NCBI GenBank assembly: GCA_945860165.1
Contig: CAMAPL010000009.1
Coordinates: 22,750 to 86,749 of the forward strand
Length of the DNA: 64,000 nt
From: Rhizobium sp. Q54
GTDB lineage: Bacteria > Pseudomonadota > Alphaproteobacteria > Micropepsales > Micropepsaceae
Reading direction: 5' to 3'
Part shown: positions 17,375-25,799 of the stretch, piece after piece
How positions within the stretch are numbered: position 1 is the stretch's first letter
Layout: each line of letters begins with the position of its first letter
The notes under the pieces: generated by a model
Seen by the model: only the letters and a program-made list of their open reading frames with translations
Database searches by the model: none
Told to the model about the DNA's origin: nothing
Position numbers and translations under genes: made by a program

Positions 17375-18436
17375 CTAGGCCGCCATGCGAAACATCATGG
17401 TTTCCGCCACCAGGCCCGGTCCAAAGGACATGGCGCAGCCCCGCGCCCCGGCGGAGCCTGTCCGCATCAACCGATCCAGCACGAACATCACCGTGCCTGA
17501 CGACATGTTGCCGTAATCGTTGAGAATACCGCGCGACGCCAGCAAGGCTTCCGGCGGCAGGGCAAAAGCCTGTTCCACCGCATCCAGCACCGTGCGCCCG
17601 CCCGGATGCACCGCCCACAGATCAATATCGTTGGCGCCGCCCAGAATGGCGTCACGCGATTCCGACAGCGCGGTGCGGATGGCGCCCGGCACTGCGCCGG
17701 ACAAAACCATATCGAAACCCTGCTGGCGGATATGCCAGCGGATCAACGCACTGGTATCGGGCACCAGCGCGGCGCGGAACGAGTCCATCCGCACGCCGAC
17801 TGGATCAGCGCTGACCAGCGCGGCGGCGCAGCCATCGGCGAACAGCAGGAAGGATAGAATTTCCTCCAGATTGTTGGTCTCGTGCAGATGCAGGGTGCAA
17901 AGTTCCAGATTGACCGCCAGCACCCGCGCCTCCGACTGGGAGCGCACAATGTGTCGCGCCAGCTTCAGGGCATTGATGGCGGCATAGCAGCCCATGAATC
18001 CCACCATGGTGCGCTCGACCGAAGGCGGCAGGCCGCAACGCTCGACCAGCGCCAGGTCGATGCCGGGGGCGGAAAAGCCGGTGCAGCTGGTGACGATAAT
18101 GTGGGTGATGGCGGCGCGGTCTTCGCCCTGCAGCAGTTTCTCCACCGCGGCGACCGCCAGGTCGGGCGCCCAGGCTTCGAATTTGCGCATCCGCGCCGCT
18201 GTATCGGGAAAGGCACCCTTGGCGTAAAAGCCTTCCGCATCCACCGCAGACCCGCCCTTCGCCGGTTCCAGGAAAGAATAACGGTGCGTAATGCCGCAGC
18301 GCTCTACCATGCGGTTGAACAAAGCCAGCTTGCGTTTGTCGTCCGCCAGCATTCCCCGGCCAAACGCCAGGAACGCGTCCTGCACGTCATGCGGTGGAAC
18401 CGCCGTGGCGATGCGGTTGATATGGGCCTGAGTCAT
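17375..18436 (-). CDS. Type III polyketide synthase (chalcone/stilbene synthase superfamily)
   Basis: 353 residues, normal length for bacterial type III PKSs. The full Cys-His-Asn triad is present: Cys150 in GFMGCYAA, His in WAVHPGG (near 280) and Asn in YGNMSSGT (near 313). The enzyme condenses an acyl-CoA or acyl carrier starter with malonyl-CoA to alkylresorcinols, alkylpyrones or similar products. It heads a tightly packed three-gene operon with a methyltransferase and a flavoprotein, the same logic as the srs operon of Streptomyces griseus, which makes methylated phenolic lipids. Confidence 0.95.
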   Translation of the reverse strand: MTQAHINRIATAVPPHDVQDAFLAFGRGMLADDKRKLALFNRMVERCGITHRYSFLEPAKGGSAVDAEGFYAKGAFPDTAARMRKFEAWAPDLAVAAVEKLLQGEDRAAITHIIVTSCTGFSAPGIDLALVERCGLPPSVERTMVGFMGCYAAINALKLARHIVRSQSEARVLAVNLELCTLHLHETNNLEEILSFLLFADGCAAALVSADPVGVRMDSFRAALVPDTSALIRWHIRQQGFDMVLSGAVPGAIRTALSESRDAILGGANDIDLWAVHPGGRTVLDAVEQAFALPPEALLASRGILNDYGNMSSGTVMFVLDRLMRTGSAGARGCAMSFGPGLVAETMMFRMAA

Positions 18437-18553
18437 GGTCGGTCTTTCGCGCAGGAACGCGCTACCCTAGCGCAGCGGACGGGTCTTTGCTCCCCCGTTC
18501 AGCCCCGGTTCAGGATCGCCGCTGCAGGATGGCGGCAAATGGGAGTGAAACAG

Positions 18554-18820
18554 ATGATGCGCGTTTCCGGCCTGATCGTGGGATTTTTTTTGACCGCCAG
18601 TGCGGCGCAGGCGAATGACCTGCCGCCCGGCCCGATACACGACACAGTCTCCACGGCCTGCAGCCAGTGCCACAGCCCCGAGGTCGTCAGCTCGCAGCGC
18701 AAGACCCGCGCCGCCTGGGCCGATACCGTCAACCAGATGATGGCCAACGGCGCCACGGTCAGCGATACCGAATTCGACAAGGTGGTCGACTATCTGGCCA
18801 AGAATTTCCCGGCGAAATAG
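18554..18820 (+). CDS. Small exported mono-haem cytochrome c
   Basis: The ATG at 18554 has GGGAG eight bases upstream. The 88-residue product has a signal peptide (MMRVSGLIVGFFLTASAAQA) and a CSQCH haem c motif near residue 39. The tail ends in FDKVVDYLAKNFPAK, as in small cytochrome domains attached to quinoprotein dehydrogenases. It is a periplasmic electron carrier, possibly for one of the PQQ enzymes. Its stop codon directly abuts that of the convergent M13 peptidase gene. Confidence 0.85.
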   Translation: MMRVSGLIVGFFLTASAAQANDLPPGPIHDTVSTACSQCHSPEVVSSQRKTRAAWADTVNQMMANGATVSDTEFDKVVDYLAKNFPAK

Positions 18821-20860
18821 CTACCAGAGCTTCACACGCTGTTCGGGCGGCAGGTAGTACTTGTCGCCCGGCTTGACGTCGAAGGCCGCGTACCATTCGT
18901 CCTGGTTGCGGGTGGGACCGATGACGCGGAATTCCGCCACCGTATGCACATTGGAGAGTGTCGCGGTGCGCAACATGCTCTCGCGCATCTTGGTCCGCCA
19001 CACCTGGCCGAAGGACAGATACAGGCGCTGGTCACCCGTATAACCATCGATTACCGGCGCGGGCCTGCCGTTGAGCGACAGGTGATAGGCCTTCAGCGCG
19101 ATCGCCAGCCCGGCATTGTCGGCGATATTCTCGCCCAGCGTGTTCTTGCCGATCACATGCAGGCCCGGCAGCGGCTCATAAGCGTCATACTGCTTCACCA
19201 GCGCGGCGGTGCGGGCGTCGAAATTGGCCCGGTCCTCCTTAGTCCACCAGTCCTGGAACACACCTTTGGCGTCGTACTTGCTGCCCTGGTCGTCGAAGCC
19301 ATGGCTGATCTCATGGCCGATCACCGCGCCGATGGCGCCGTAATTCACCGCATCGTCGGCGTTGGCGTCGAAGAAGGGCGCCTGCAGGATGCCGGCGGGA
19401 AACACGATCTCGTTGAGGGACGGATTGTAATAGGCATTAATGGTGGACGGCGTCATGCCCCATTCCAGCCGGTCGACGGGCTGGTTGATGCGGGCGACGT
19501 CCCGGTTCCATTCGTACATCGCGGCGCGCTGGACATTGCCGATCAAATCGCCGCGCACGATTTGCAAATCTGAATAGTCGCGCCATTTGGTGGGATAGCC
19601 GATCTTGGGCGTAAAGCTGCGGTTCTTCTCCTGCGCCTTGGCGCGGGTGGCCGGACCCATCCAGTCCAGCTTTTGCAGATTCTGGTCAAAGGCCTTGATC
19701 AGGTTGGCGACCAGGATATCCATCTTGGCCTTGGAAACGGGCGGGAAGTAGCGCGCCACATACAGCTTGCCCAGCGCCTCGCCCATGCTGGTGTCGAGCA
19801 GGCGGGTGCCCCGCGTCTTGCGGTCCATCTGCGCCGTGCGCCCGCTGAGCTCTGTACCGAAGAAAGAGAAGACCAGATCGTCGAAGCGCTTGGGCAGACA
19901 GGTGGCGAAGGTGCGCAGGTAATGCACCGTCAGGTAATCGCGCCAGGTGCTGACCGGCGTGGCGGCGAATATCCTGGCCAGCGGGCCGAAGGCGGTGTTT
20001 TCCGCCACGATCACATAGCGCTCATGGCCCTGCGGGGTTTTGAACGGAATGCTGGTTTCAGCCAGGAAGGCGTCCCAAGGAAATTCGGGCGCCAGCGTCT
20101 TGAGGTTGGAAACCGGCATGGGATTGTAGGTCTTGTCGGCGTCACGGCGGTCGGCGCGGGTCCAGGACACCCGAGCGATTTCTGTCTCCAGCGCCAGCAC
20201 GCGGTCGGCGCGCGCCTGCGCATCGGGAAGGCCCACCAAGGTCATCATGTCGGCGAGATACTTGCGGTAAGCCTCGCGGGTTTTGACGATGGCCGCGTCG
20301 CTGGACAGGTAATAGTCGCGCTCGGGCATGCCCAGGCCCGACTGGCTGAGATTGACCGAATAATTGTCCGGATTCTTGTCGTCGATGCCCATCCCGATGC
20401 CATAGATGCTCTGGGTCGAAAGCTTGATCGAGCCCATGGCGCTGGCCACCTGGGCGTGGGTCTGCAGGCCCGCCAGATAATCGAGGTCTTTGCGCACCGG
20501 CTGCAGGCCCTTGGCCTCGATGGCGGCGGTGTCCACGAAACTGGAATAGCCATCGCGCAGCTTGCGCTCTTCCGCCGACAGCGTCCGCTTCTTGCTCAGT
20601 TCGTCTACGATGATCTGGAGCCGCTGTTCGCTGAGGATCTGCAAATCCTGAAAGGAACCGGCGCTGGCGCGGTCGGCGGGAATCTGCGCTGTGCGCAACC
20701 AGCCGCCATTGACGTGCTGGAAGAAATTATCGCCCGGCTTGACGCTCTTATCGAGCGAAGAAAGATCCACGCCCCACTTGCCCAGCTTGGCGCTTTGGGC
20801 CAGGGCCGAAGACGCGGCCAACACGCCGCACAGAAGAACCAGAGCCGGAAGACGGGACAT
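18821..20860 (-). CDS. M13 family zinc metallopeptidase (neprilysin/PepO type)
   Basis: 679 residues with a signal peptide (cleavage near ALAQ). The zinc site HEISH is at about 516-520 in GAVIGHEISHGFDDQG, and the third ligand is in GENIADNAGLAIALKAY. The N-terminal half begins GVDLSSLDKSVKPGDNFFQHVNGGWL, the M13 hallmark, and NAYYNPSLNEIVFPAG precedes the zinc site. It should degrade oligopeptides in the periplasm. It is last in a same-strand group after the methyltransferase and the barrel-like exported protein. Confidence 0.95.
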   Translation of the reverse strand: MSRLPALVLLCGVLAASSALAQSAKLGKWGVDLSSLDKSVKPGDNFFQHVNGGWLRTAQIPADRASAGSFQDLQILSEQRLQIIVDELSKKRTLSAEERKLRDGYSSFVDTAAIEAKGLQPVRKDLDYLAGLQTHAQVASAMGSIKLSTQSIYGIGMGIDDKNPDNYSVNLSQSGLGMPERDYYLSSDAAIVKTREAYRKYLADMMTLVGLPDAQARADRVLALETEIARVSWTRADRRDADKTYNPMPVSNLKTLAPEFPWDAFLAETSIPFKTPQGHERYVIVAENTAFGPLARIFAATPVSTWRDYLTVHYLRTFATCLPKRFDDLVFSFFGTELSGRTAQMDRKTRGTRLLDTSMGEALGKLYVARYFPPVSKAKMDILVANLIKAFDQNLQKLDWMGPATRAKAQEKNRSFTPKIGYPTKWRDYSDLQIVRGDLIGNVQRAAMYEWNRDVARINQPVDRLEWGMTPSTINAYYNPSLNEIVFPAGILQAPFFDANADDAVNYGAIGAVIGHEISHGFDDQGSKYDAKGVFQDWWTKEDRANFDARTAALVKQYDAYEPLPGLHVIGKNTLGENIADNAGLAIALKAYHLSLNGRPAPVIDGYTGDQRLYLSFGQVWRTKMRESMLRTATLSNVHTVAEFRVIGPTRNQDEWYAAFDVKPGDKYYLPPEQRVKLW

Positions 20861-20890
20861 GAGGGGATCTCCGAAAGAAGAAGGGAAAGT

Positions 20891-21610
20891 CTAAGGGGGC
20901 GATTGCGGCATTTCCACGATGACGCCGGGTGCAACCTGGCTGCCGTCGGGCTGGTGGCTCAGTGCCACGCTGAGGGTCGCGCCGGGCACCAGCAGGCTCT
21001 TGTCGCCCAAGGTCAGGGTCGAGACAGGTGTTCCGGGCAGGACTTCGATGGCGGCGTCGGCGCTGCAGGCCAGCGCGCTGGCAAAGGCCGGCGGCACCGC
21101 CCGCCCCTCGCACACCGCGCGGTTGCGAGCGCCGGTCAGGGTCGCGCCCCGGTAATGCAAGGTGATGGTGCCGTCGAACAGGCCCTGCGGGCTTGTCGGC
21201 TTGACCTGGCTGACAACGCCGTTGACCAGCAAGCGGCCGCCATCCTCGAAGCGGCCTTCCCCGCTGCCGCGCAACCCATCGCCATAGAGATAGACATTCT
21301 GGGCGCGCAGCCAGCCGCCACGCCCTTCCGTCACCGCGGCGCCGGCATAGTCACCGGGCTTGAGCACGCCGAAGAAGCTTTTCTGCTGCTGCACATATTG
21401 CGTCCCCGGCAGGACCGACACGGTGAGCGGGGTGCCGGGCGCCGCATTCGCCGCCAGCGGCTCCAGGGTCATGGTCTGGCCGTCGAACGCCGCCAGCCGC
21501 GCCTTGATCCGCGTCACGCCCTGGGCGCCCGCTTCAAGGGGAAAAAACTGCGCCGCGGCGCATATCAGCACCGCGGCGCATGTCAGACGGTATCCAAAGC
21601 GAAGCGACAA
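20891..21610 (-). CDS. Exported protein of unknown function (DUF5666-like beta domains)
   Basis: I place the start at TTG 21610: GAGG lies six bases upstream and the product then begins with a signal peptide (MSLRFGYRLTCAAVLICAAA...). It contains repeated beta-rich units of the form ITRIKARLAAFDGQTMTLEPL...VSVLPGTQY, reminiscent of DUF5666 modules. There are two cysteines and no enzyme motif. The gap to the upstream methyltransferase gene is 8 bases, so they form an operon. Confidence 0.6.
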   Translation of the reverse strand: MSLRFGYRLTCAAVLICAAAQFFPLEAGAQGVTRIKARLAAFDGQTMTLEPLAANAAPGTPLTVSVLPGTQYVQQQKSFFGVLKPGDYAGAAVTEGRGGWLRAQNVYLYGDGLRGSGEGRFEDGGRLLVNGVVSQVKPTSPQGLFDGTITLHYRGATLTGARNRAVCEGRAVPPAFASALACSADAAIEVLPGTPVSTLTLGDKSLLVPGATLSVALSHQPDGSQVAPGVIVEMPQSPP

Positions 21611-21618
21611 AACGTTCC

Positions 21619-22380
21619 TCAGCGGCGCGGCTTCTGGAATTTGAGCATGATCTGGTTGGTCTTGCCGCGGATGTCGTTCTCGAACACCCGCTTGGTGCCA
21701 TCGTCGGTGGCATAATGCAGGGCGTTGCCTTCCGCCACCAGCTTGAAGCCCGCCGCTTCGGCTTCCTTCACCACGGTGGATTTCTTGATGCGGTGCAGGG
21801 TTTCGGTGACGTCGTCGCCGGCGGTTTCGGCGGCGGCGTGATCCAGCACGATGTAATATCCGCCCCGCTTGAGCGACTTGAAGATCGACTTGTTCACTGT
21901 GGTCACGTCCATCGCGTAGGACTTGTTGTGCATGTCGTGATAATTCAGCGAGGTCCACACCACATCCACCGGCTCGGGCGTAACGAACTGCGGCAGCGGC
22001 CCGTGGATTACTCCCAAATTCTTGTAAACCTTCTTGAGGTCGGCCATCTGGTTGTCCGGGTCCTTACCCTGGCCCTTCAGGCGTTCGTCATACTGGGTGC
22101 CGAAATAGCCATAGACTCGGCCGCCCGGCTCCACCGCCTTGGCGAAGATGCGGGTGAAGTAGCCGCCGCCCGGCAGCAAATCGACCACGATCTTGCCGGG
22201 CGTGATGCCACCAAATTCCAGCATCTCGGCCGGCTTGCGGTTTTCATCGCGCGCTGTATCGGCCGGCGGACGGGCGCTGTCGGCGACCGCTTCCTTCATC
22301 TTCGCGGTCGGCGCGGCGGTGACGATTGCCGTCGATGCCATCAGCGCGGCGGCGGCCAGAAACAGAGTTGCGTTTTTCAT
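21619..22380 (-). CDS. Exported methyltransferase-like protein (COG4798 type)
   Basis: The start at 22380 follows GGGGAG and yields a signal peptide (MKNATLFLAAAALMASTAIVTAA). The Rossmann core shows IVVDLLPGGGYFTRIFAKAV (SAM motif I), VDVVWTSLNYHDMHN and LKRGGYYIVLDHAA. This is the predicted methyltransferase family that is repeatedly exported in alphaproteobacteria. SAM is not expected in the periplasm, so the real function or ligand is unclear. It is followed after 8 bases by the exported unknown protein. Confidence 0.8.
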   Translation of the reverse strand: MKNATLFLAAAALMASTAIVTAAPTAKMKEAVADSARPPADTARDENRKPAEMLEFGGITPGKIVVDLLPGGGYFTRIFAKAVEPGGRVYGYFGTQYDERLKGQGKDPDNQMADLKKVYKNLGVIHGPLPQFVTPEPVDVVWTSLNYHDMHNKSYAMDVTTVNKSIFKSLKRGGYYIVLDHAAAETAGDDVTETLHRIKKSTVVKEAEAAGFKLVAEGNALHYATDDGTKRVFENDIRGKTNQIMLKFQKPRR

Positions 22381-22477
22381 GATCCCACTCCCCAAGGTGA
22401 TTGTTGCGCCAAGCCTAGCGCATTTTCGTCGGACCGCGCAGGGGCCGCGGGCGCCTTTGCGGGAAAGAATTTGCCCA

Positions 22478-22957
22478 CTATGCGGGCACTTCGATGGGAA
22501 AACCGGGGGCGATCTTGGAGGCATGGATCACCAGCGAGCTTTTTACGCTGGCGACGTTCTTTTCCGCCGTCACCGTGTCGGTGATGAAGGACTGGAAGGC
22601 CGACAGGTCACGCGCCACGCATTTGAGGATGAAATCCACTTCACCCGACAGCATGTGGCACTCGCGCACTTCCGGCCAGCGGCGCGTGCTTTCCTCGAAA
22701 TGCTTGAGATCGCCGTCCTTCTGGCTGGACAGGCCGACAAAAACGAAACCGGTGACTTCGAAGCCCAGCGAGCGTCCATCGAGATCGGCGTGATAGCCCT
22801 TGATGAAACCAGCTTTCTCCAGCGCCCGGATGCGGCGAAGGCAGGGCGGCGCGGTGATCCTGGCGCGGCGCGACAGTTCCACATTGGTAATGCGCCCATC
22901 GGACTGCAATTCGCTGAGGATGCGCAGGTCGATGGCGTCCAGCTTGCGGGTGTCCAC
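22478..22957 (-). CDS. Lrp/AsnC family transcriptional regulator
   Basis: The GTG at 22957 (AGGA six bases upstream) gives the usual family start (VDTRKLDAIDLRILSELQ) and 159 residues; the longer frame to 23044 has no support. An N-terminal winged helix-turn-helix (ITNVELSRRARITAPPCLRRIRALEKAG) is followed by the RAM/AsnC ligand-binding domain (VRECHMLSGEVDFILKCVARDL). It is divergent from trxB and probably regulates it or itself from the shared 216-base intergenic region. Confidence 0.92.
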   Translation of the reverse strand: MDTRKLDAIDLRILSELQSDGRITNVELSRRARITAPPCLRRIRALEKAGFIKGYHADLDGRSLGFEVTGFVFVGLSSQKDGDLKHFEESTRRWPEVRECHMLSGEVDFILKCVARDLSAFQSFITDTVTAEKNVASVKSSLVIHASKIAPGFPIEVPA

Positions 22958-23109
22958 GAGGTATCCTAGCTGTCGGAAATGGCGGCGTCCTAATAACGCA
23001 AGCATTTGCCGCGCGCAATAATGTTTCTCGAATCTGCTATGCAACGGCAGAACAATGCGCCGGAAACCGGCATCATAACCTTATGCACTGACTTGGCTTT
23101 TTTCCTGAC

Positions 23110-23138
23110 TTGACCAAAAGCTCCGCCATAACGATATG
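23110..23138 (+). promoter_or_regulatory. Candidate sigma-70-type promoter for trxB
   Basis: TTGACC at 23110-23115 and GATATG at 23133-23138 are separated by 17 bases. The -10 element is weak. If it is real, transcription would begin close to the ATG at 23141, which favours the internal ATG at 23174 as translation start. Confidence 0.35.
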
Positions 23139-23173
23139 ACATGGGTAGACCCGCGAAACCCGCAAAGCATAAC

Positions 23174-24160
23174 ATGACCGCCAACTCCGCCAAACACGAC
23201 CCAAAGCATTCGAAAGTCATCATCATGGGCAGCGGCCCCGCCGGCTGCACCGCCGCCATCTATGCGGCGCGCGCCATGCTGGCGCCGACCCTGATTGCCG
23301 GCATCCAGCCGGGCGGCCAGCTCACCATCACCACAGAGGTCGAGAATTATCCCGGCTTTGCCGAAGCCATTCAGGGTCCCTGGCTGATGGAGCAGATGCA
23401 GGAGCAGGCACGCGCGCTGGGGACCAATTTCGTCAGCGACACCATCGCCAAGGTCGACCTGTCGCGTCGCCCCTTCACGCTGCTGGGCGACAGCGGCGTC
23501 GTCTACACCACCGACACGCTGATCATCGCCACCGGCGCTAGCGCCAACTGGCTGGGCATGGAGAGCGAGAGCAAATACCAGGGCTTTGGCGTTTCGGCCT
23601 GCGCCACCTGCGACGGATTTTTCTATCGCGGCAAGGATGTGGCGGTGGTCGGCGGCGGCAATACCGCGGTCGAGGAAGCCCTGTTCCTCACCAATTTCGC
23701 CGACAAGGTGACCCTGGTGCATCGCCGCGATTTCCTCCGCGCCGACAAGACCAACCAGGCCCGACTGAACGCCAACAAGAAGATCAACGTACTGTATGAC
23801 ACCGAGATTGCCGAGGTGCTGGGTAGCGAAGAGCCCAAAGGTGTCACCGGCGTCAAGTTGCGCAACACCGTCACCGGCTCGCTGCACGAGCAGGCGGTGC
23901 ACGGGCTCTTCATCGCTATCGGCCATTCGCCCGCCACCCAGCTGTTCCACGGCCAGCTCGAGATGGACGACAGCGGCTATATCAAGACGGCGCCGGATTC
24001 GACGCACACCTCGGTCGCGGGCGTGTTCGCGGCAGGCGATGTGAAGGACAAGATTTTCCGCCAGGCGGTGACCGCCGCAGGCATGGGCTGCATGGCCGCG
24101 CTGGAAGCCGAACGTTTCCTGGCGGGATCGCATTCAGGTGAGTTGTCTCTCAGCGCCTGA
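23174..24160 (+). CDS. trxB: Thioredoxin reductase
   Basis: FAD motif GSGPAGCTAAIYAARA near the start, redox-active CATC (in VSACATCDGFFY), NADPH motif VVGGGNTAVEEALFL and the C-terminal AAGDVKDKIFRQAVTAAGMGCMAA are all diagnostic. It transfers electrons from NADPH to thioredoxin in the cytoplasm. An ATG at 23141 would add 11 residues; neither start has a clear ribosome site. The LysR gene follows after 18 bases on the same strand, and the Lrp-type gene is divergent. Confidence 0.95.
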   Translation: MTANSAKHDPKHSKVIIMGSGPAGCTAAIYAARAMLAPTLIAGIQPGGQLTITTEVENYPGFAEAIQGPWLMEQMQEQARALGTNFVSDTIAKVDLSRRPFTLLGDSGVVYTTDTLIIATGASANWLGMESESKYQGFGVSACATCDGFFYRGKDVAVVGGGNTAVEEALFLTNFADKVTLVHRRDFLRADKTNQARLNANKKINVLYDTEIAEVLGSEEPKGVTGVKLRNTVTGSLHEQAVHGLFIAIGHSPATQLFHGQLEMDDSGYIKTAPDSTHTSVAGVFAAGDVKDKIFRQAVTAAGMGCMAALEAERFLAGSHSGELSLSA

Positions 24161-24178
24161 CGCTGAGAAGGGGGCCTT

Positions 24179-25075
24179 ATGGACTGGGACAAGCTTCGTA
24201 TCTTCCACGCCGTCGCATCGGCGGGCAGCTTCACCCATGCCGGGCAGACGCTCGGCCTGTCGCAATCGGCGGTCAGCCGCCAGATCAGCGCCCTGGAAGA
24301 AGAGATTTCCACGCCGCTGTTCCAGCGTCACGCGCGCGGGTTGACCATGACCGACGAAGGCGAGCTGCTGTTCACGGCGGTGACCGACGTGCTGGGGCGG
24401 CTGGCGACGGCGGAAGAAGCGCTGAAAAACGTCCATGAAAACCCGCGCGGGGCGCTGAAGATCACCGCCAGCCACGGCATCGGCGCCTATTGGCTGCTGC
24501 CGCGCCTGGGCCAGTTCCTGGCGCAGTATCCCGAAGTGGAAGTCCATCTGGTGATGGACGACAAGGAGCTCGATCTCGCCCAGCGCGAGGCCGACCTCGC
24601 CATCCGCATGCGCGCCCCGGTCCAGGCCGACCTGATCCAGCGCAAGCTGTTCACCGTGCATTATCACATGTATGCGGCGAAGAGTTATCTCAAGGACCAT
24701 CCCGCGCCCAAGTCGCTGGAGGAGATCACCGACCACAGCATCATCGTCTATGGCGAGACCGCCGTGCCGGAAATCCGCGACATCAACTGGCTGCTCGAGG
24801 CGTTCAAGAAAAACACCAAGCCGGGCGTTACCGGCAAGATCATCCGCATCAACAACATCACCGGTATCCTGCAGGCCACGGAAGCGGGCCTTGGGATCGG
24901 CGTGGTGCCAGATTTCGTCGCCGCCGAGCATCCCAAGCTGGAGCGGGTGTTGCCCGAAGTGGCGGCGCCCGGCTTCGACGTGTATCTGGTCTATGCCGAC
25001 GCCCTACGCCAGTCCAAGCGGGTGGCGGCGTTCCGGGATTTCGCCGTCAAAAGTTCGAAAGACTGGAAGTATTAG
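24179..25075 (+). CDS. LysR family transcriptional regulator
   Basis: 298 residues. The N-terminal helix-turn-helix is classic (WDKLRIFHAVASAGSFTHAG...LGLSQSAVSRQISALEEE), followed by an effector-binding domain (ALKITASHGIGAYWLLPRLGQFLAQYPEVEVHL). It follows trxB closely and probably shares its transcript. Target genes are unknown. A hairpin with a T tract lies 115 bases after the stop. Confidence 0.93.
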   Translation: MDWDKLRIFHAVASAGSFTHAGQTLGLSQSAVSRQISALEEEISTPLFQRHARGLTMTDEGELLFTAVTDVLGRLATAEEALKNVHENPRGALKITASHGIGAYWLLPRLGQFLAQYPEVEVHLVMDDKELDLAQREADLAIRMRAPVQADLIQRKLFTVHYHMYAAKSYLKDHPAPKSLEEITDHSIIVYGETAVPEIRDINWLLEAFKKNTKPGVTGKIIRINNITGILQATEAGLGIGVVPDFVAAEHPKLERVLPEVAAPGFDVYLVYADALRQSKRVAAFRDFAVKSSKDWKY

Positions 25076-25189
25076 CGGGCCTTGAAACGGGCCTGACCAG
25101 TATTATATCTTCTGTGTAGCCTTCTCTCCCCCCTGAAGGCGGCAACGGCCTCGCTCTTCTCCCCCTTGAGCGCGGTTTAAAACTGGGCT

Positions 25190-25226
25190 GGAGCGCGGAA
25201 ACGCTGCTCCGGCCCCTTTTCTTTTT
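25190..25226 (+). terminator. Probable Rho-independent terminator
   Basis: GGAGCGCG, a GAAA loop and CGC-T-GCTCC form a stem with one bulged T, followed by the T-rich CCTTTTCTTTTT. It would end the trxB-lysR transcript. Confidence 0.6.
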
Positions 25227-25295
25227 CGCTAGCCCGTCACCCGATTCGGGTTAGGCTAGGGGAATATTAACGGGGCTATTTCGGGGGAAATATTC

Positions 25296-25799
25296 ACGTG
25301 CGAATGTAAGATTGATCGTCGCGCTCTCGGGAAACTTCTGGCCGGCGCGGCGGGCGCCAGCCTGCTGCCGGGCGCCGCCAAAGCCGCCAATGTCACAGCG
25401 CTGGCCATCACCTGCATCGACTACCGGCTGGTGGACAATGCCGTGGAATTTTTTCAAGCCAAGCATCTGACCAAGGATTACGACCTGGCCTCGCTGGCCG
25501 GCGCCTCGCTGGCTGCCGTGTCCAACAAGTTTCCGTCTTCCAACGCCGCCTTCTGGGATCATGTCGGTATCGCCAAACAGCTGCACCATATCAAGAAGCT
25601 GATCGTGGTCGATCATCCTGACTGTGGCGCCTACAAGGTGGCGTTCGGCACGGCGTTCAAGGGCGAAGGCGCGGCGGAAACTACCCAGCACAAGGCGGTG
25701 ATGCAGCAGGTCAAGGCGAAATTGGCCAAGACCCATCCCGATCTGACCGCCGAGTTTTATCTGATGGCACTGGACGGCAAGACCGAACGGGTCGTCTAG
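25296..25799 (+). CDS. Tat-exported beta-carbonic-anhydrase-like protein, start codon anomalous
   Basis: The frame encodes a twin-arginine-type signal (IDRRALGKLLAGAAGAS, cleavage near AKAAN), then the beta-carbonic anhydrase signatures TCIDYR (Cys, Asp-Arg pair) and DHPDCGAY (His and Cys zinc ligands). The domain is short (about 135 residues after the signal). No ATG, GTG or TTG lies in frame upstream of the signal before the TAG at 25257. An ACG at 25296 sits seven bases after GGGGGA, exactly where an ATG would be expected. A GTG at 25431 would destroy the signal and the first zinc ligand. Either ACG is used or the gene lost its start by mutation. Confidence 0.7.
   Translation, partial: TCECKIDRRALGKLLAGAAGASLLPGAAKAANVTALAITCIDYRLVDNAVEFFQAKHLTKDYDLASLAGASLAAVSNKFPSSNAAFWDHVGIAKQLHHIKKLIVVDHPDCGAYKVAFGTAFKGEGAAETTQHKAVMQQVKAKLAKTHPDLTAEFYLMALDGKTERVV

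Noticed and set aside
19673..21715. 680-codon frame antisense to the M13 peptidase and neighbouring gene
   Set aside because: Spans two real genes on the other strand and lacks any domain; typical GC-rich shadow.
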